A DNA stretch of 39,187 nt from an uncultured Chlorobiaceae bacterium (GCA_903869365.1 CAIPYV010000076.1:1-39187), one strand, 5' to 3'. Shown: positions 27,124 through 35,347, counted from the first letter of the stretch. Translations and numbers: made by a program. The notes: generated from the sequence alone by a model not told the origin.

Positions 27124-28008
27124 CTAAACGCTAAACCACGGGGTTATCCATACATACTTGATAAGAAAAACCAGCCTGAGAACCATCTTGATAGGGATGG
27201 CCATCATGGTTATAAACAAAAAGATGATGGTGACATACCTGATCATACCCAACTGAGTGAGCAGTTCAGGATTATTTTTCTTCCAGTACCTGTACGGAGC
27301 AATCATACCTCCAACCATATAGGATCCCACAACTACTGCACCAATGATAAACCCTGCAAGAGATCTCGATTCAATACCTATGAGGGCTGTCAAATCCCTG
27401 GTAGGCTCGAACACAACTCTCGAATGATCCCACTCCTGCCATGGCCAATACCACAGCCAACCCGGTCCTCTGAAAAAAACTCCGATGACAATCAAAAGAA
27501 GCCAGAGAACAAAAAATCCAAATGAGAAAATGATGATTGAATATTTTCTCTCTGCAAAAGTATAATAACCATTTCCCTTGGGATTGATATCGATATAGGG
27601 AATTGCAAGCAGGCCGACAACAATCAATGAAGGCAGCACAACACCTGCAAGCCACGGATCGAAATAGACCAGAAGTTCCTGAAGACCGAGAAAATACCAC
27701 GGTGCCTTTGCCGGATTTGGGGTTAAAGTCGGGTTGGCAATTTCCTCCAAAGGAGCATCAACCAATATCGACCATACCGTAAGACCAACCATGACAACGA
27801 GAGCAATAATCAACTCAATGCGCACAAGCGGTTTGAAGGTATCGACAAACCGATCGTTCTCGCCGTCAACAGGAAGTCCCGCTGCAAGAAGCCTGTCATT
27901 CTGATAGGCTTGCTGAAAAGCCCATACCATATAAAACGACACCATAATGACCATGATCACAATGGCGATATTATCAGGCTGGGTAATGATTTCAATAAAA
28001 GGGTTCAT
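27124..28008 (-). CDS. Cytochrome b subunit IV-like protein (bc complex)
   Basis: This membrane protein of about 294 residues has a first short helix, then the subunit IV/C-terminal cytochrome b core. The Qo-site region reads NPAKAPWYFLGLQELLVYFDPW, the PEWY-loop position in a 'PWYF' form known from some bacterial split bc complexes. Additional helices extend it beyond the about 160 residues of PetD. There are no heme-binding motifs. It is encoded 20 bp after the b6-like gene, so the cytochrome b is split as in b6f-type complexes. The ATG at 28008 is used rather than an upstream TTG. Confidence 0.88.
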   Translation of the reverse strand: MNPFIEIITQPDNIAIVIMVIMVSFYMVWAFQQAYQNDRLLAAGLPVDGENDRFVDTFKPLVRIELIIALVVMVGLTVWSILVDAPLEEIANPTLTPNPAKAPWYFLGLQELLVYFDPWLAGVVLPSLIVVGLLAIPYIDINPKGNGYYTFAERKYSIIIFSFGFFVLWLLLIVIGVFFRGPGWLWYWPWQEWDHSRVVFEPTRDLTALIGIESRSLAGFIIGAVVVGSYMVGGMIAPYRYWKKNNPELLTQLGMIRYVTIIFLFITMMAIPIKMVLRLVFLIKYVWITPWFSV

Positions 28009-28028
28009 AATCAACTATGCCCGTTCTG

Positions 28029-28802
28029 TTATTTTTGAGGTTTTGAAATTCCACCATCTTTTCTGACTCGCCAGAAATGAACCAACATCAAAATGGTAGC
28101 TACAAGTGGAATAGCAACACAATGCCAGATATAAGATCTGAGCAGCGCATTGCCGCCAACCTGCGCACCACCAAGAAGCGCAAAACGCACATCATTGTAT
28201 GGAGTTATATGAAGATACTCACTGAATGGCCCCTGATATCCAAGTAACGGGGTAGCAGCGCCCATATTTGTTCCAACAGTTATCGCCCAGAAACCAAGCT
28301 GATCCCATGGTGTGAGATATCCGGTAAAACTCAAAAGAAAAGTCAGTACCAGCAGAATAACTCCAACACCCCAGTTGAACTGACGAGGAGCTTTATAGGA
28401 TCCTGTCATGAACACACGGAACATGTGAATCATCACAACAATAACCATGAAGTGCGCTCCCCACCGATGGAGATTTCGGAGAATAACACCAAAGGGTACC
28501 TGAAATTCAAGATCCTTGATATCGGTGTAGGCCTGGTCTATTGATGGATGGTAATAAAACATCAAAACAACACCCGTTATAATAAGAATGATAAAGGCAA
28601 AAAAAGTAATACCTCCCATTCCCCAGGTAAACCGAAGCTTGACGGCACTTTCACGGACCTGCACAGGATGCAGATGAAGAAAGACGTTGCCGAATACAGC
28701 CTGGGCACGGTCTCGTACAGTATTACGGTAATCTCGTCTGAATACGGATTTCCATATCAGATTCTTTTTGACTTTGTCAGTTATCTCTGGTAGGCTTTTC
28801 AT
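28029..28802 (-). CDS. Cytochrome b6-like subunit (bc complex)
   Basis: This 257-residue protein has four main membrane helices. The two b-heme ligand pairs are visible: His112 and His126 (LHRWGAH...IHMFRVF, spacing 14), and His227 and His242 (YIWHCVA...LVHFWRV, spacing 15). The 14/15 spacing is the b6-type pattern. The N-terminal region has no cysteine equivalent to the one that binds the extra c-type heme in b6f, so that heme may be absent. It forms the quinol-oxidising core together with the subunit IV-like protein and the Rieske protein encoded in the same operon. Confidence 0.92.
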   Translation of the reverse strand: MKSLPEITDKVKKNLIWKSVFRRDYRNTVRDRAQAVFGNVFLHLHPVQVRESAVKLRFTWGMGGITFFAFIILIITGVVLMFYYHPSIDQAYTDIKDLEFQVPFGVILRNLHRWGAHFMVIVVMIHMFRVFMTGSYKAPRQFNWGVGVILLVLTFLLSFTGYLTPWDQLGFWAITVGTNMGAATPLLGYQGPFSEYLHITPYNDVRFALLGGAQVGGNALLRSYIWHCVAIPLVATILMLVHFWRVRKDGGISKPQK

Positions 28803-28832
28803 AGTCCCGTCACATTTTATTTGCTAAACAGT

Positions 28833-29171
28833 TTACTGATACCCTCGCAACCTCTTTAACTGCCTCTCATAATCGGCTTCATCCTTGCGCGAGCCGTCCG
28901 GATTAACCATCTCGACCCCTGTCCACGGGCAATCTATGGCACATATATTACAGCCCGTACAACTCTCATCCACTTGAGCAATACCGGTAAAATTCAAATC
29001 GGACTCTACAATTGTTATGGAATTTGATGGACAGGTTTGAACACAAATCCTGCAGCCGGTGCAGAGCTCCGAAATAACCCTTGCCGCCGCACGTTTACGC
29101 GCTCCGGAAACTCTCTGCAATGGCGATGGATTCCGTAGCGCCGTTATCTTTTCATCACTACCCATGTTCAT
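28833..29171 (-). CDS. 2x[4Fe-4S] ferredoxin-type protein in the bc operon
   Basis: This 112-residue protein has two full cluster motifs: Cys37/40/43/47 (CTGCRICVQTCP) and Cys71/74/77/81 (CTGCNICAIDCP). A basic N-terminal extension and a charged C-terminal tail flank them. There is no signal peptide or Tat motif, so it acts in the cytoplasm. A low-potential ferredoxin inside a Rieske/cytochrome b operon is unusual. It may link the complex to cytoplasmic NAD(P)H or ferredoxin pools, or be a peripheral subunit. It lies 24 bp after the Rieske gene and 30 bp before the b6-like gene. Confidence 0.88.
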   Translation of the reverse strand: MNMGSDEKITALRNPSPLQRVSGARKRAAARVISELCTGCRICVQTCPSNSITIVESDLNFTGIAQVDESCTGCNICAIDCPWTGVEMVNPDGSRKDEADYERQLKRLRGYQ

Positions 29172-29195
29172 TAATTTTCAGTTAACTGATAACCA

Positions 29196-29768
29196 TCACA
29201 CTCTCAACAAACTCTCAGGATACACCTCATTGGACTCCTTTCCCGGAACACCTGGATATTTTATTGTCTTGTCGACCAGGAGCTGGCCGTCTTCAGCAAT
29301 ACTTATTTTAAAGCGATCCATCGGTCTTGGTGCAGGCCCTTCAAAATTCAAGCCTGTGATATAATAACCACTCCCATGGCAGGGGCATTTAAATTTTTTC
29401 TGCGCTTCCATCCAGCTGGGCGTACACCCAAGATGGGTGCATTTTGTCTCCATGGCAAAGAAACTGCCATCCTGGAGTCTGATAATCCATGTACTGAACT
29501 CCCGTTGATACTGGGAATTGACAGCCCCTGGAGGATAATCCGCCGGAAGCCCGACCTTGAACTGAGATGGCGGTTCAAACAGTACCCTCGGGTACAAAAA
29601 CCTCAAAAAAGCTGCTGAATTCAGGGCGAGGAACCCTGCAAGACCTCCCCAACCTACACGGGTCAGAAATTTCCGCCGTGCGCTGGACTCAGCCGCGCCA
29701 CCATCACTCTTCCCCTGACCAAATTTTTCTTCCTGTTGCTCTGTTACGAGCTCTCTGTCATCCTGCAT
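29196..29768 (-). CDS. Rieske iron-sulfur protein
   Basis: This 190-residue protein has a Tat-like twin-arginine N-terminus (SARRKFLTRVGWG, about 29-41) followed by one membrane helix. The Rieske fold holds the [2Fe-2S] ligands Cys110-Thr-His112 and Cys128-Pro-Cys130-His131, with Cys115 and Cys130 as the disulfide pair (CTHLGC...CPCHGSG). It is the high-potential electron acceptor at the quinol oxidation site of the bc complex encoded just downstream. It is separated from the Cyc2-like gene by 173 bp that contain a hairpin. Confidence 0.93.
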   Translation of the reverse strand: MQDDRELVTEQQEEKFGQGKSDGGAAESSARRKFLTRVGWGGLAGFLALNSAAFLRFLYPRVLFEPPSQFKVGLPADYPPGAVNSQYQREFSTWIIRLQDGSFFAMETKCTHLGCTPSWMEAQKKFKCPCHGSGYYITGLNFEGPAPRPMDRFKISIAEDGQLLVDKTIKYPGVPGKESNEVYPESLLRV

Positions 29769-29859
29769 AGCAGTTTTTTTTTGCTTTCAATGAGATCTTT
29801 TCTGAACTGAAACCTGTACTCTTACCATTCACGCAACAACACGTTAAACCTCTCAGATA

Positions 29860-29912
29860 GAGACAGGCCCAACTCTCACTATCACTTGATAAAGAGAATG
29901 AACCTGCCTTTC
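29860..29912 (-). other. Stem-loop between the Cyc2-like and Rieske genes
   Basis: Read leftward, a pyrimidine/purine-rich arm near AGAAAGGCAGG (about 29902-29912) pairs with CCTGTCTCT (about 29860-29868), with nested pairing CTCT-TTATC/GATAG-TGAGAG inside. No T-run follows. It may be an mRNA-processing or stability element that gives the outer-membrane cytochrome and the bc genes different mRNA levels (inference). Confidence 0.35.
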
Positions 29913-29941
29913 TGATAATGCTACCTAATCCAGTTCAACAA

Positions 29942-31192
29942 TTAAAACGCCAAAGCAGTGTTCAATGTAAAGGTGTTTTGATTGTTTTCACCACTTGTTG
30001 ATGTTGGTAGTGTGCCCTTGGTGAAAAGCTTGTACGAAGCAGCTACAGAAACATTGGCCCTGAGCCATGCTGTAACCGAAGTTGTGACCGTGGGATTATT
30101 CTGATCAACACCTACCACACCAAGATTAGCGTACCTCACCCTTGCCAGAAGCCATGGATAAACATAATACCCTGCATCAACCGCATAGTTGCTCAACTGC
30201 AGATCACTATCCTTACTGTACGCAACACCGGCTGTCAAGTTGCCATAGTTTCCGGCAATATCTGCACCGTAAACTAACGTTTCATTCGCATAATTGCCAG
30301 TTGTATAGACACCTTTGTTTGCATTAACCAAACCAGCACCAATAGCCAGACTGTTGTCAAGCCCGACATACTCATTACCGTAGACACCGCCAGCACCGCT
30401 CAGCAGGCCTGCACCGAACAATTTATATTTTGCTCTTATATACCGGGTATCATCAAGCTTGTTGGTATTAATGTTAGGGATTGTTGCTGTTGAGGTAGGC
30501 GCACTGGCAACACCGGCAATAAGATTGAAGCCACCCTCTTTACCTACAGTGTAATTGAATTCCGTACTTGTACCTGATCCAGGAAATACACCTGTGTATA
30601 CCGAAATTGGGCTTGCGGCACCAGACCATGCACTGAATCCATCACCAAAACCGACGTTAACACCTGGAGCAAACGCCCAAGTTACTCGCAGGTTGGTTGT
30701 TGTAGCTCCCTTGACAAAGTTCTCCAAAGCACCGACAACACCGATATTTTCTCCGACTGTACCACCAAACAAAATACGAGCATCAATAGGGCCACCCTGA
30801 TACAAAGTTTGTTGCTTGGTAACCACGCCTTTATTATTCGTTACCTGATCAGCATAATTGACCAGGGGACCTGTAATATACAACGCAAACGGAGCAAAGC
30901 CCGGAATATCAGTCGGCCAAGGTGAACTTGGGAAAGTTTCCTTCCAGCCCGCGGCACCCATTTTTGTCTGTTCCTGCTTGGCATGATCCTCTTCCTCTCC
31001 ACCCGGCCAACGGTAACCGTTGTTCTTGAATGCTTCACCAAAGGCATTCCTGATCGGGAAACCGGAATGGCAGGTATAGCATGATGTCTGATACTTTCTC
31101 GCAAACGCAGGCACAGCGGAACTGTCCTGGCTCCAGAACAAGGCTGGTACCATGCAAAGCGATGCAATTGATGCAAAGGTCGATTTTCTCAT
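29942..31192 (-). CDS. Cyc2-like porin-cytochrome fusion (single heme c)
   Basis: This 416-residue protein has a signal peptide (about 1-26). A single heme site CYTCH (38-42) lies in the block VPAFARKYQTSCYTCHSGFP...FGEAFKNNGYRWPGG, the N-terminal heme-plug signature shared with Cyc2-type outer-membrane cytochromes. The rest is beta-strand-rich Gly/Ala/aromatic sequence ending TFTLNTALAF, as in an outer-membrane barrel. Proteins of this type pass electrons across the outer membrane; true Cyc2 oxidises Fe(II). This sequence also resembles a broader porin-cytochrome family of unknown donors, so the exact substrate is unproven. It is the first gene of the operon with a bc complex and periplasmic cytochromes. 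Confidence 0.78.
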   Translation of the reverse strand: MRKSTFASIASLCMVPALFWSQDSSAVPAFARKYQTSCYTCHSGFPIRNAFGEAFKNNGYRWPGGEEEDHAKQEQTKMGAAGWKETFPSSPWPTDIPGFAPFALYITGPLVNYADQVTNNKGVVTKQQTLYQGGPIDARILFGGTVGENIGVVGALENFVKGATTTNLRVTWAFAPGVNVGFGDGFSAWSGAASPISVYTGVFPGSGTSTEFNYTVGKEGGFNLIAGVASAPTSTATIPNINTNKLDDTRYIRAKYKLFGAGLLSGAGGVYGNEYVGLDNSLAIGAGLVNANKGVYTTGNYANETLVYGADIAGNYGNLTAGVAYSKDSDLQLSNYAVDAGYYVYPWLLARVRYANLGVVGVDQNNPTVTTSVTAWLRANVSVAASYKLFTKGTLPTSTSGENNQNTFTLNTALAF

Positions 31193-31297
31193 AGATCGAT
31201 TTTTTTTGATTTGTTATGATTGGCTTTTAAACAAGAGACACAAAATTCCGAGGCAATACACAATGGTAACTCTCTATAAGACACCAATATTAGGAGC

Positions 31298-31313
31298 ATC
31301 ATAATCTTATGAT
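31298..31313. promoter_or_regulatory. Perfect palindrome upstream of the Cyc2-like gene
   Basis: ATCATAA-TC-TTATGAT has 7-bp arms and a 2-base centre, about 105 bp upstream of the Cyc2-like start codon. The size and AT-rich make-up suit a dimeric regulator. A Fur-like metal regulator is one option, but the motif is not a clear Fur box. Confidence 0.45.
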
Positions 31314-32040
31314 TGAGCAACAACCAGAAGAACTGAATCTCCGCGGTAAAGTATGAACTACAAAAACGTATTATATGAGGGAATCGGGAATGAAAGACAA
31401 AAAAATGTTCTCAACCACTACTATTCGCCCCGGGAAATCGCAAACAAGAACGTAGAAATTTTGCACAACGTATCAACAAATCAAAGCAGACGCTCAACAA
31501 CAAATCAGTATGTATCGATCAAGGATACCTTAAATATGGTATAAAAAACTCTTAAAAGTAAATTTTTTCTTAAAAAAAATTACATCTTCCTGTTTTTTCA
31601 CACAATACCGCAGTTTCGCTATACAACCCGCTATAAAGACATCAGGCAAGAGACTCAAATTTCATCATGTAGATAACGTACGATCTCTTGATAGCATTCC
31701 GAATCAAGTTCATTATACACAATTGTTAATTAATTGTTAAAACTATTTCTTAAAAAAATAACTGCCGGCACAAATTACGCATAAAGGGCACCGGCACAAA
31801 AACAACAACAGCATATATCCGCCATTTTATACGCCACTGCATCTGTTATACGATATAATCAAGTGATATTTGTTAAACTCTTTTTCCCCTGTTATATTTA
31901 TGAGCTTCACGCAAAGGAACTCCAGAGCAATCACCCGCAAATAAAAGAAGTTGCAGTGACGTTGTGGCTGTTATTTTATTACCATTGCCTTGTATACGTT
32001 TAATGCACCCATAAATATTTAGCTGGCATTCAACGAATAG

Positions 32041-32113
32041 CGGCTACTTCAGGTTAACTGATAGCCGGTAGGGGAGAGCATGGCTTTGTAAGCCTGTTGA
32101 ATATGCTCCTCTC
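32041..32113 (+). promoter_or_regulatory. Structured leader upstream of the ccs genes (possible cis-RNA)
   Basis: Two stem-loops stand in tandem. P1 is CGGCTA-(CT)-TCAG, loop GTTAA, CTGATAGCCG (32041-32067), which pairs fully except for a 2-base bulge. P2 is GGGGAGAGCAT with ATGCTCCTCTC (32071-32081/32103-32113, one mismatch), enclosing a smaller GGCTT-TGT-AAGCC hairpin (32082-32094). The element ends 70 bp before the ResB start. I recognise no known riboswitch class. It could be an attenuator, a cis-regulatory RNA or a small RNA. Confidence 0.45.
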
Positions 32114-32183
32114 GTTGAGCAGGCATAGTCTCCTCGTCTTTATGAATTATTTATTATAATAAAGCTTAATTCAGGTTGTCATT

Positions 32184-33422
32184 ATGATGGTTGTTCGGCG
32201 TCAGTGGTTTCAGACTCCATGGGAGTTCAGGGAATCTGCTCTTTTTTCTGCACTTGCTGTCACTGCAGGTTTTGCCATTCAATTTGCGGCTTCGGGGAAC
32301 GGTATTGCAATGCCGCACTTACCCTTTAATGCAATAGCACTCTCTCTTTTAGCTGCTATCGTATTGATAACCGGCTTGGTTTTCAGGAACACTCCTGTTG
32401 TCAAATGGTTCGGCGGTATCCCTCTTGGACTTTGCCTGATTCTGGCAATCGCTCTTCTCTCATTGATTGGCGGAGTGGTACCTCAGCAGGCCGCAGCAAA
32501 AAGCTCGCTGCCGGCACTGTTCGGCTTGAATCAGATTTTTTCAAGCTGGCCATTTGCTCTTACTGTATTGCTGTTTCTTGCCAACCTCGGTATTTCGCTT
32601 TCATGGAAACTTGTACCGTTTAAACCGCAGAACATCCAGTTTATCCTGTTTCATGCAGGGTTCTGGATCGCCCTGTCATGCGCCGTTGTCGGCAGCGGCG
32701 ATCTTCAACGACTCGTGGTACCGATCAATGTAGGGAAAGCAAATAACCTTGGCTATACCATGGAAAGCGATACCCCGCAGCAGCTGCCGTTTTCTATTTT
32801 TCTGCATGACTTTTCGCTTGAAGAGTATCCTCCCCAGCTGCTCCTTTACGACCCGCATAACGACAAGCTCCTGATGAACAAGTCACAGGCAATTCTGGAG
32901 GTACGGAAGGGGACAACCGCAACATGGCAGGGAATTGAAGTTCTGGTACTCGACTACTTACCCTATGCTCTTCCGGGAAAAGACGGAATACCTCAACCTG
33001 CAGCGCGCGCTGCAGGCATCCCTTTTGCAAAAGTCAGGATCAACACCGCATCTTCACTACGCGAGGCTTGGATCAGCACCGGCAGTCCCTTGCTGAAACC
33101 TGATGCGGCTCAACTTGACGGGCTCTATCTTATCATGGTGCCGGGCACGCCAAAAGCATTCCGTTCGGCAGTAACCGTGCAGGATACAAAGGGTCATGAA
33201 ATCATGGCAAATCTTGAGGTAAACCATCCGGTCAATTTTTTCGGATGGAAACTCTATCAGATGGGCTATGATGAAAAAGCCGGTCGATGGTCAAAGTTAA
33301 GCCTGATCGAAGTGATTCATGATCCATGGCTGCCAGCGGTTTATCTTGGATTTTTTATGATCATGGCAGCGAACATTCTCTTTTTCTGGAGTGGAATTAA
33401 ACGAACAGAGGCTAAAAAATGA
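32184..33422 (+). CDS. ResB/CcsB-like cytochrome c biogenesis protein (system II)
   Basis: This 412-residue protein has about four membrane helices in the first 185 residues and a large periplasmic part (about 185-375, with DFSLEEYPPQLLLYDP and LEVNHPVNFFGWKLYQMGYDE). A final membrane helix precedes the basic end (PWLPAVYLGFFMIMAANILFFW). The 'NHP..F.GWKLYQ.GYD' block is characteristic of ResB-like proteins, which together with CcsA/ResC export heme and attach it to apocytochrome c. It overlaps the next gene by 4 bp (ATGA). A second ATG at 32187 is an equal alternative start. Confidence 0.88.
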   Translation: MMVVRRQWFQTPWEFRESALFSALAVTAGFAIQFAASGNGIAMPHLPFNAIALSLLAAIVLITGLVFRNTPVVKWFGGIPLGLCLILAIALLSLIGGVVPQQAAAKSSLPALFGLNQIFSSWPFALTVLLFLANLGISLSWKLVPFKPQNIQFILFHAGFWIALSCAVVGSGDLQRLVVPINVGKANNLGYTMESDTPQQLPFSIFLHDFSLEEYPPQLLLYDPHNDKLLMNKSQAILEVRKGTTATWQGIEVLVLDYLPYALPGKDGIPQPAARAAGIPFAKVRINTASSLREAWISTGSPLLKPDAAQLDGLYLIMVPGTPKAFRSAVTVQDTKGHEIMANLEVNHPVNFFGWKLYQMGYDEKAGRWSKLSLIEVIHDPWLPAVYLGFFMIMAANILFFWSGIKRTEAKK

Positions 33423-34216
33423 TAGTGAATTTTAACACTGCAGCTTGGGTGGCTATTATATGCTGGGCGATTGGTTCTGTACTCAGTCTCCTTGCAAATC
33501 GAACTCGCATCCTTAAACTTCCTGCTTTTGTTCTCTCTTTTGCGGGTTCAGCAGTAATGGCTGGATTTATTGCATTTTACTGGTCGGCTCTCGACCGTCC
33601 ACCTCTTAGAACACTTGGCGAGACCCGACTGTGGTATGCAGCCCTCATTCCGCTCGTCGGCTTTCTTGTTGAGTACCGCTGGAAAATCGGATGGCTGAAG
33701 TACTACTGTATGGCGCTCGCGGCATTTTTCCTCGGCATCAATATGCTTCATCCTGAAGTCTTCGACAAGACGCTGATGCCTGCGCTGCAAAGCCCCTGGT
33801 TTATTCCTCATGTCGTGGTCTATCTTGTAGGCTATGTTATGCTTGCAGCATCTTCTATCACAGCAGTGCACAATGTCTACCTGCAGCTGAGATCCAAAGG
33901 GGATCATACCGGTGAATCTGTTTCACACTATCTGGCCCTCCTTGGTTTTGTACTCTTGACCTTCGGCCTCATCTTCGGCGCACTCTGGGCAAAAGAAGCA
34001 TGGGGTCATTACTGGACATGGGATCCAAAGGAGACCTGGGCATTTCTGTCATGGCTCGCCTATCTGGGATACCTTCATGCATTCCGCTACAAGATAGATC
34101 AGAGCAAACTGCAATGGTATCTGGCTCTTGCTTTTCTTGTGCTTCTTGTCTGCTGGTTCGGAGTTAACTATCTTCCTTCAGCACAGAACAGTGTCCACAC
34201 CTATACGCAAAGCTGA
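33419..34216 (+). CDS. ccsA: CcsA/ResC-like cytochrome c biogenesis protein (system II)
   Basis: This 265-residue protein has about eight membrane helices and the tryptophan-rich WWD-type heme-handling motif WGHYWTWDPKETW (about 195-207). The flanking heme-ligand candidates are His131 and His220. It forms the heme-delivery pair with the ResB-like protein, with which it overlaps by 4 bp. Placed next to an operon encoding ten c-type heme sites (8+1+1), it is probably the maturation machinery for those cytochromes, perhaps also for others in the cell. Confidence 0.92.
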   Translation: MIVNFNTAAWVAIICWAIGSVLSLLANRTRILKLPAFVLSFAGSAVMAGFIAFYWSALDRPPLRTLGETRLWYAALIPLVGFLVEYRWKIGWLKYYCMALAAFFLGINMLHPEVFDKTLMPALQSPWFIPHVVVYLVGYVMLAASSITAVHNVYLQLRSKGDHTGESVSHYLALLGFVLLTFGLIFGALWAKEAWGHYWTWDPKETWAFLSWLAYLGYLHAFRYKIDQSKLQWYLALAFLVLLVCWFGVNYLPSAQNSVHTYTQS

Positions 34217-34360
34217 CAAAACGACATGGAAAGAACTTTTCAAGCATGAACCAATAAATTTTATTACCTTGATAGGCAAATAACAGTCACGGTTACCCTA
34301 TTGACCAGAAAATCAAAGCATTAGTATGCCGGCTGTTCACACTTTACTGAACAACCTCTT

Positions 34361-35347
34361 ATGTTACACGCCTCTTTGAAAGCAGGAATGACTGCTTGGG
34401 CATTATCAAATGCCATATACACATCCTCAGGCATCGCCTTGCGCTCAAAAAATAAAATTCGCTGGACAATCATGGCTGCACTCTATCCCAGCGAGTCATT
34501 AGACTGGTTTAACTGGCTGGATATTAAAGATATGCGCTCATTTTCAGAGCAGATACCTTACCTGACATTTAAACCCATGCGTGTCTTTATGTCCACCAAG
34601 TGGAACATTGCACACAGAAAAAAGGTCATTGAGGATACCTATAGTTTTATCCGGACATTCAAAGGGCCGCTGCAAGAGGCTATTCTGAACACTGAGGGCT
34701 CTACACTAGCCAGTTTTAATCTTAACGGATATGGTGATGTTAAAATAATACTCTGTTATGACAACAGTCTGCGAAAGGAAGGAGTTTTGATGGTCTCACT
34801 GAAATGTGCTTCCTTGAATGAGCCAATTATTCAAGTAGCCTTTTCTCTTGAACAAAAGTCAGCGACAAGCAGAGCTTGTTATATAGGATGCATCCAGGGA
34901 AGATCCAACAAAGATGAGATTAAGGCAATAACCAAGGTAATGCATGGACTGAGGCCGCATGTCGTCATGTTATTCATTGTCCAGGAGATTATAAGTGCGT
35001 TAAATCTGACACACCTCTTCGGTGTTGGCAATACGATACACCCTCATCATCAGAAATATTTGATCCACCTGCCTTTCGTACACCACACAACCTTTGATTA
35101 TGATTCGCTCTGGAAAGAGTTAGGCGGCGTTTCCGAACCAGATGGCTGGTTTAAACTGCCCATGACAACTGAACGCCGAACAGATAAAGAGATGAAATCC
35201 AACAAAAGGGCCATGTATCATAGACGTTATGCCATGATGGATACTATCTCCATGCAGATAAAATCCTCTATCGCTATAAAAAAAAGTATTGTTCACAACA
35301 CTCCCGCGCCAGCCGAAAAAGAAAGCTCCGATGTCTCCCAATCCTGA
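34361..35347 (+). CDS. DUF535 family protein (VirK/YbjX-like)
   Basis: This 328-residue protein carries DUF535 features: LTFKPMRVFMSTKWNI near the start, YIGCIQGR in the centre, and the C-terminal block KRAMYHRRYAMMDTI. Members include enterobacterial VirK and YbjX, linked to envelope or antimicrobial peptide resistance, with unknown biochemistry. There is no signal peptide. It starts 144 bp after ccsA in the same direction and may or may not be co-transcribed. It ends with a low-complexity polar tail (PAPAEKESSDVSQS). Confidence 0.8.
   Translation: MLHASLKAGMTAWALSNAIYTSSGIALRSKNKIRWTIMAALYPSESLDWFNWLDIKDMRSFSEQIPYLTFKPMRVFMSTKWNIAHRKKVIEDTYSFIRTFKGPLQEAILNTEGSTLASFNLNGYGDVKIILCYDNSLRKEGVLMVSLKCASLNEPIIQVAFSLEQKSATSRACYIGCIQGRSNKDEIKAITKVMHGLRPHVVMLFIVQEIISALNLTHLFGVGNTIHPHHQKYLIHLPFVHHTTFDYDSLWKELGGVSEPDGWFKLPMTTERRTDKEMKSNKRAMYHRRYAMMDTISMQIKSSIAIKKSIVHNTPAPAEKESSDVSQS

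Larger units (their letters stand above)
31193..32183. other. 991-bp divergent intergenic region between the cytochrome operon and ccs genes
   Basis: It is AT-rich with no convincing gene. The 63-codon frame at 31353-31544 lacks a ribosome site and any recognisable pattern. It contains a 16-bp palindrome at 31298-31313, clusters of CTTAA/GTTAA (31529, 31551, 31569, 31725, 31736, 31749), a CAAGAGA/TCTCTTG inverted repeat (31647-31653 and 31684-31690), and a stable stem-loop leader next to the ccs genes (32041-32113). It should hold the promoters of both divergent operons. Confidence 0.6.

Noticed and set aside
29942-31192. Firm assignment as Cyc2 Fe(II) oxidase
   Set aside because: The heme-plug motif fits, but a wider family of single-heme porin-cytochromes shares it. 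Without a phylogeny the donor cannot be named.
31353-31544. 63-codon frame in the cyc2/ccs divergent region
   Set aside because: No ribosome site, no recognisable composition or family pattern. It lies where promoters are expected.
32041-32113. tRNA or known riboswitch
   Set aside because: No cloverleaf, no TPsiC-like arm, and no cobalamin, TPP, SAM or similar core motif was recognised.
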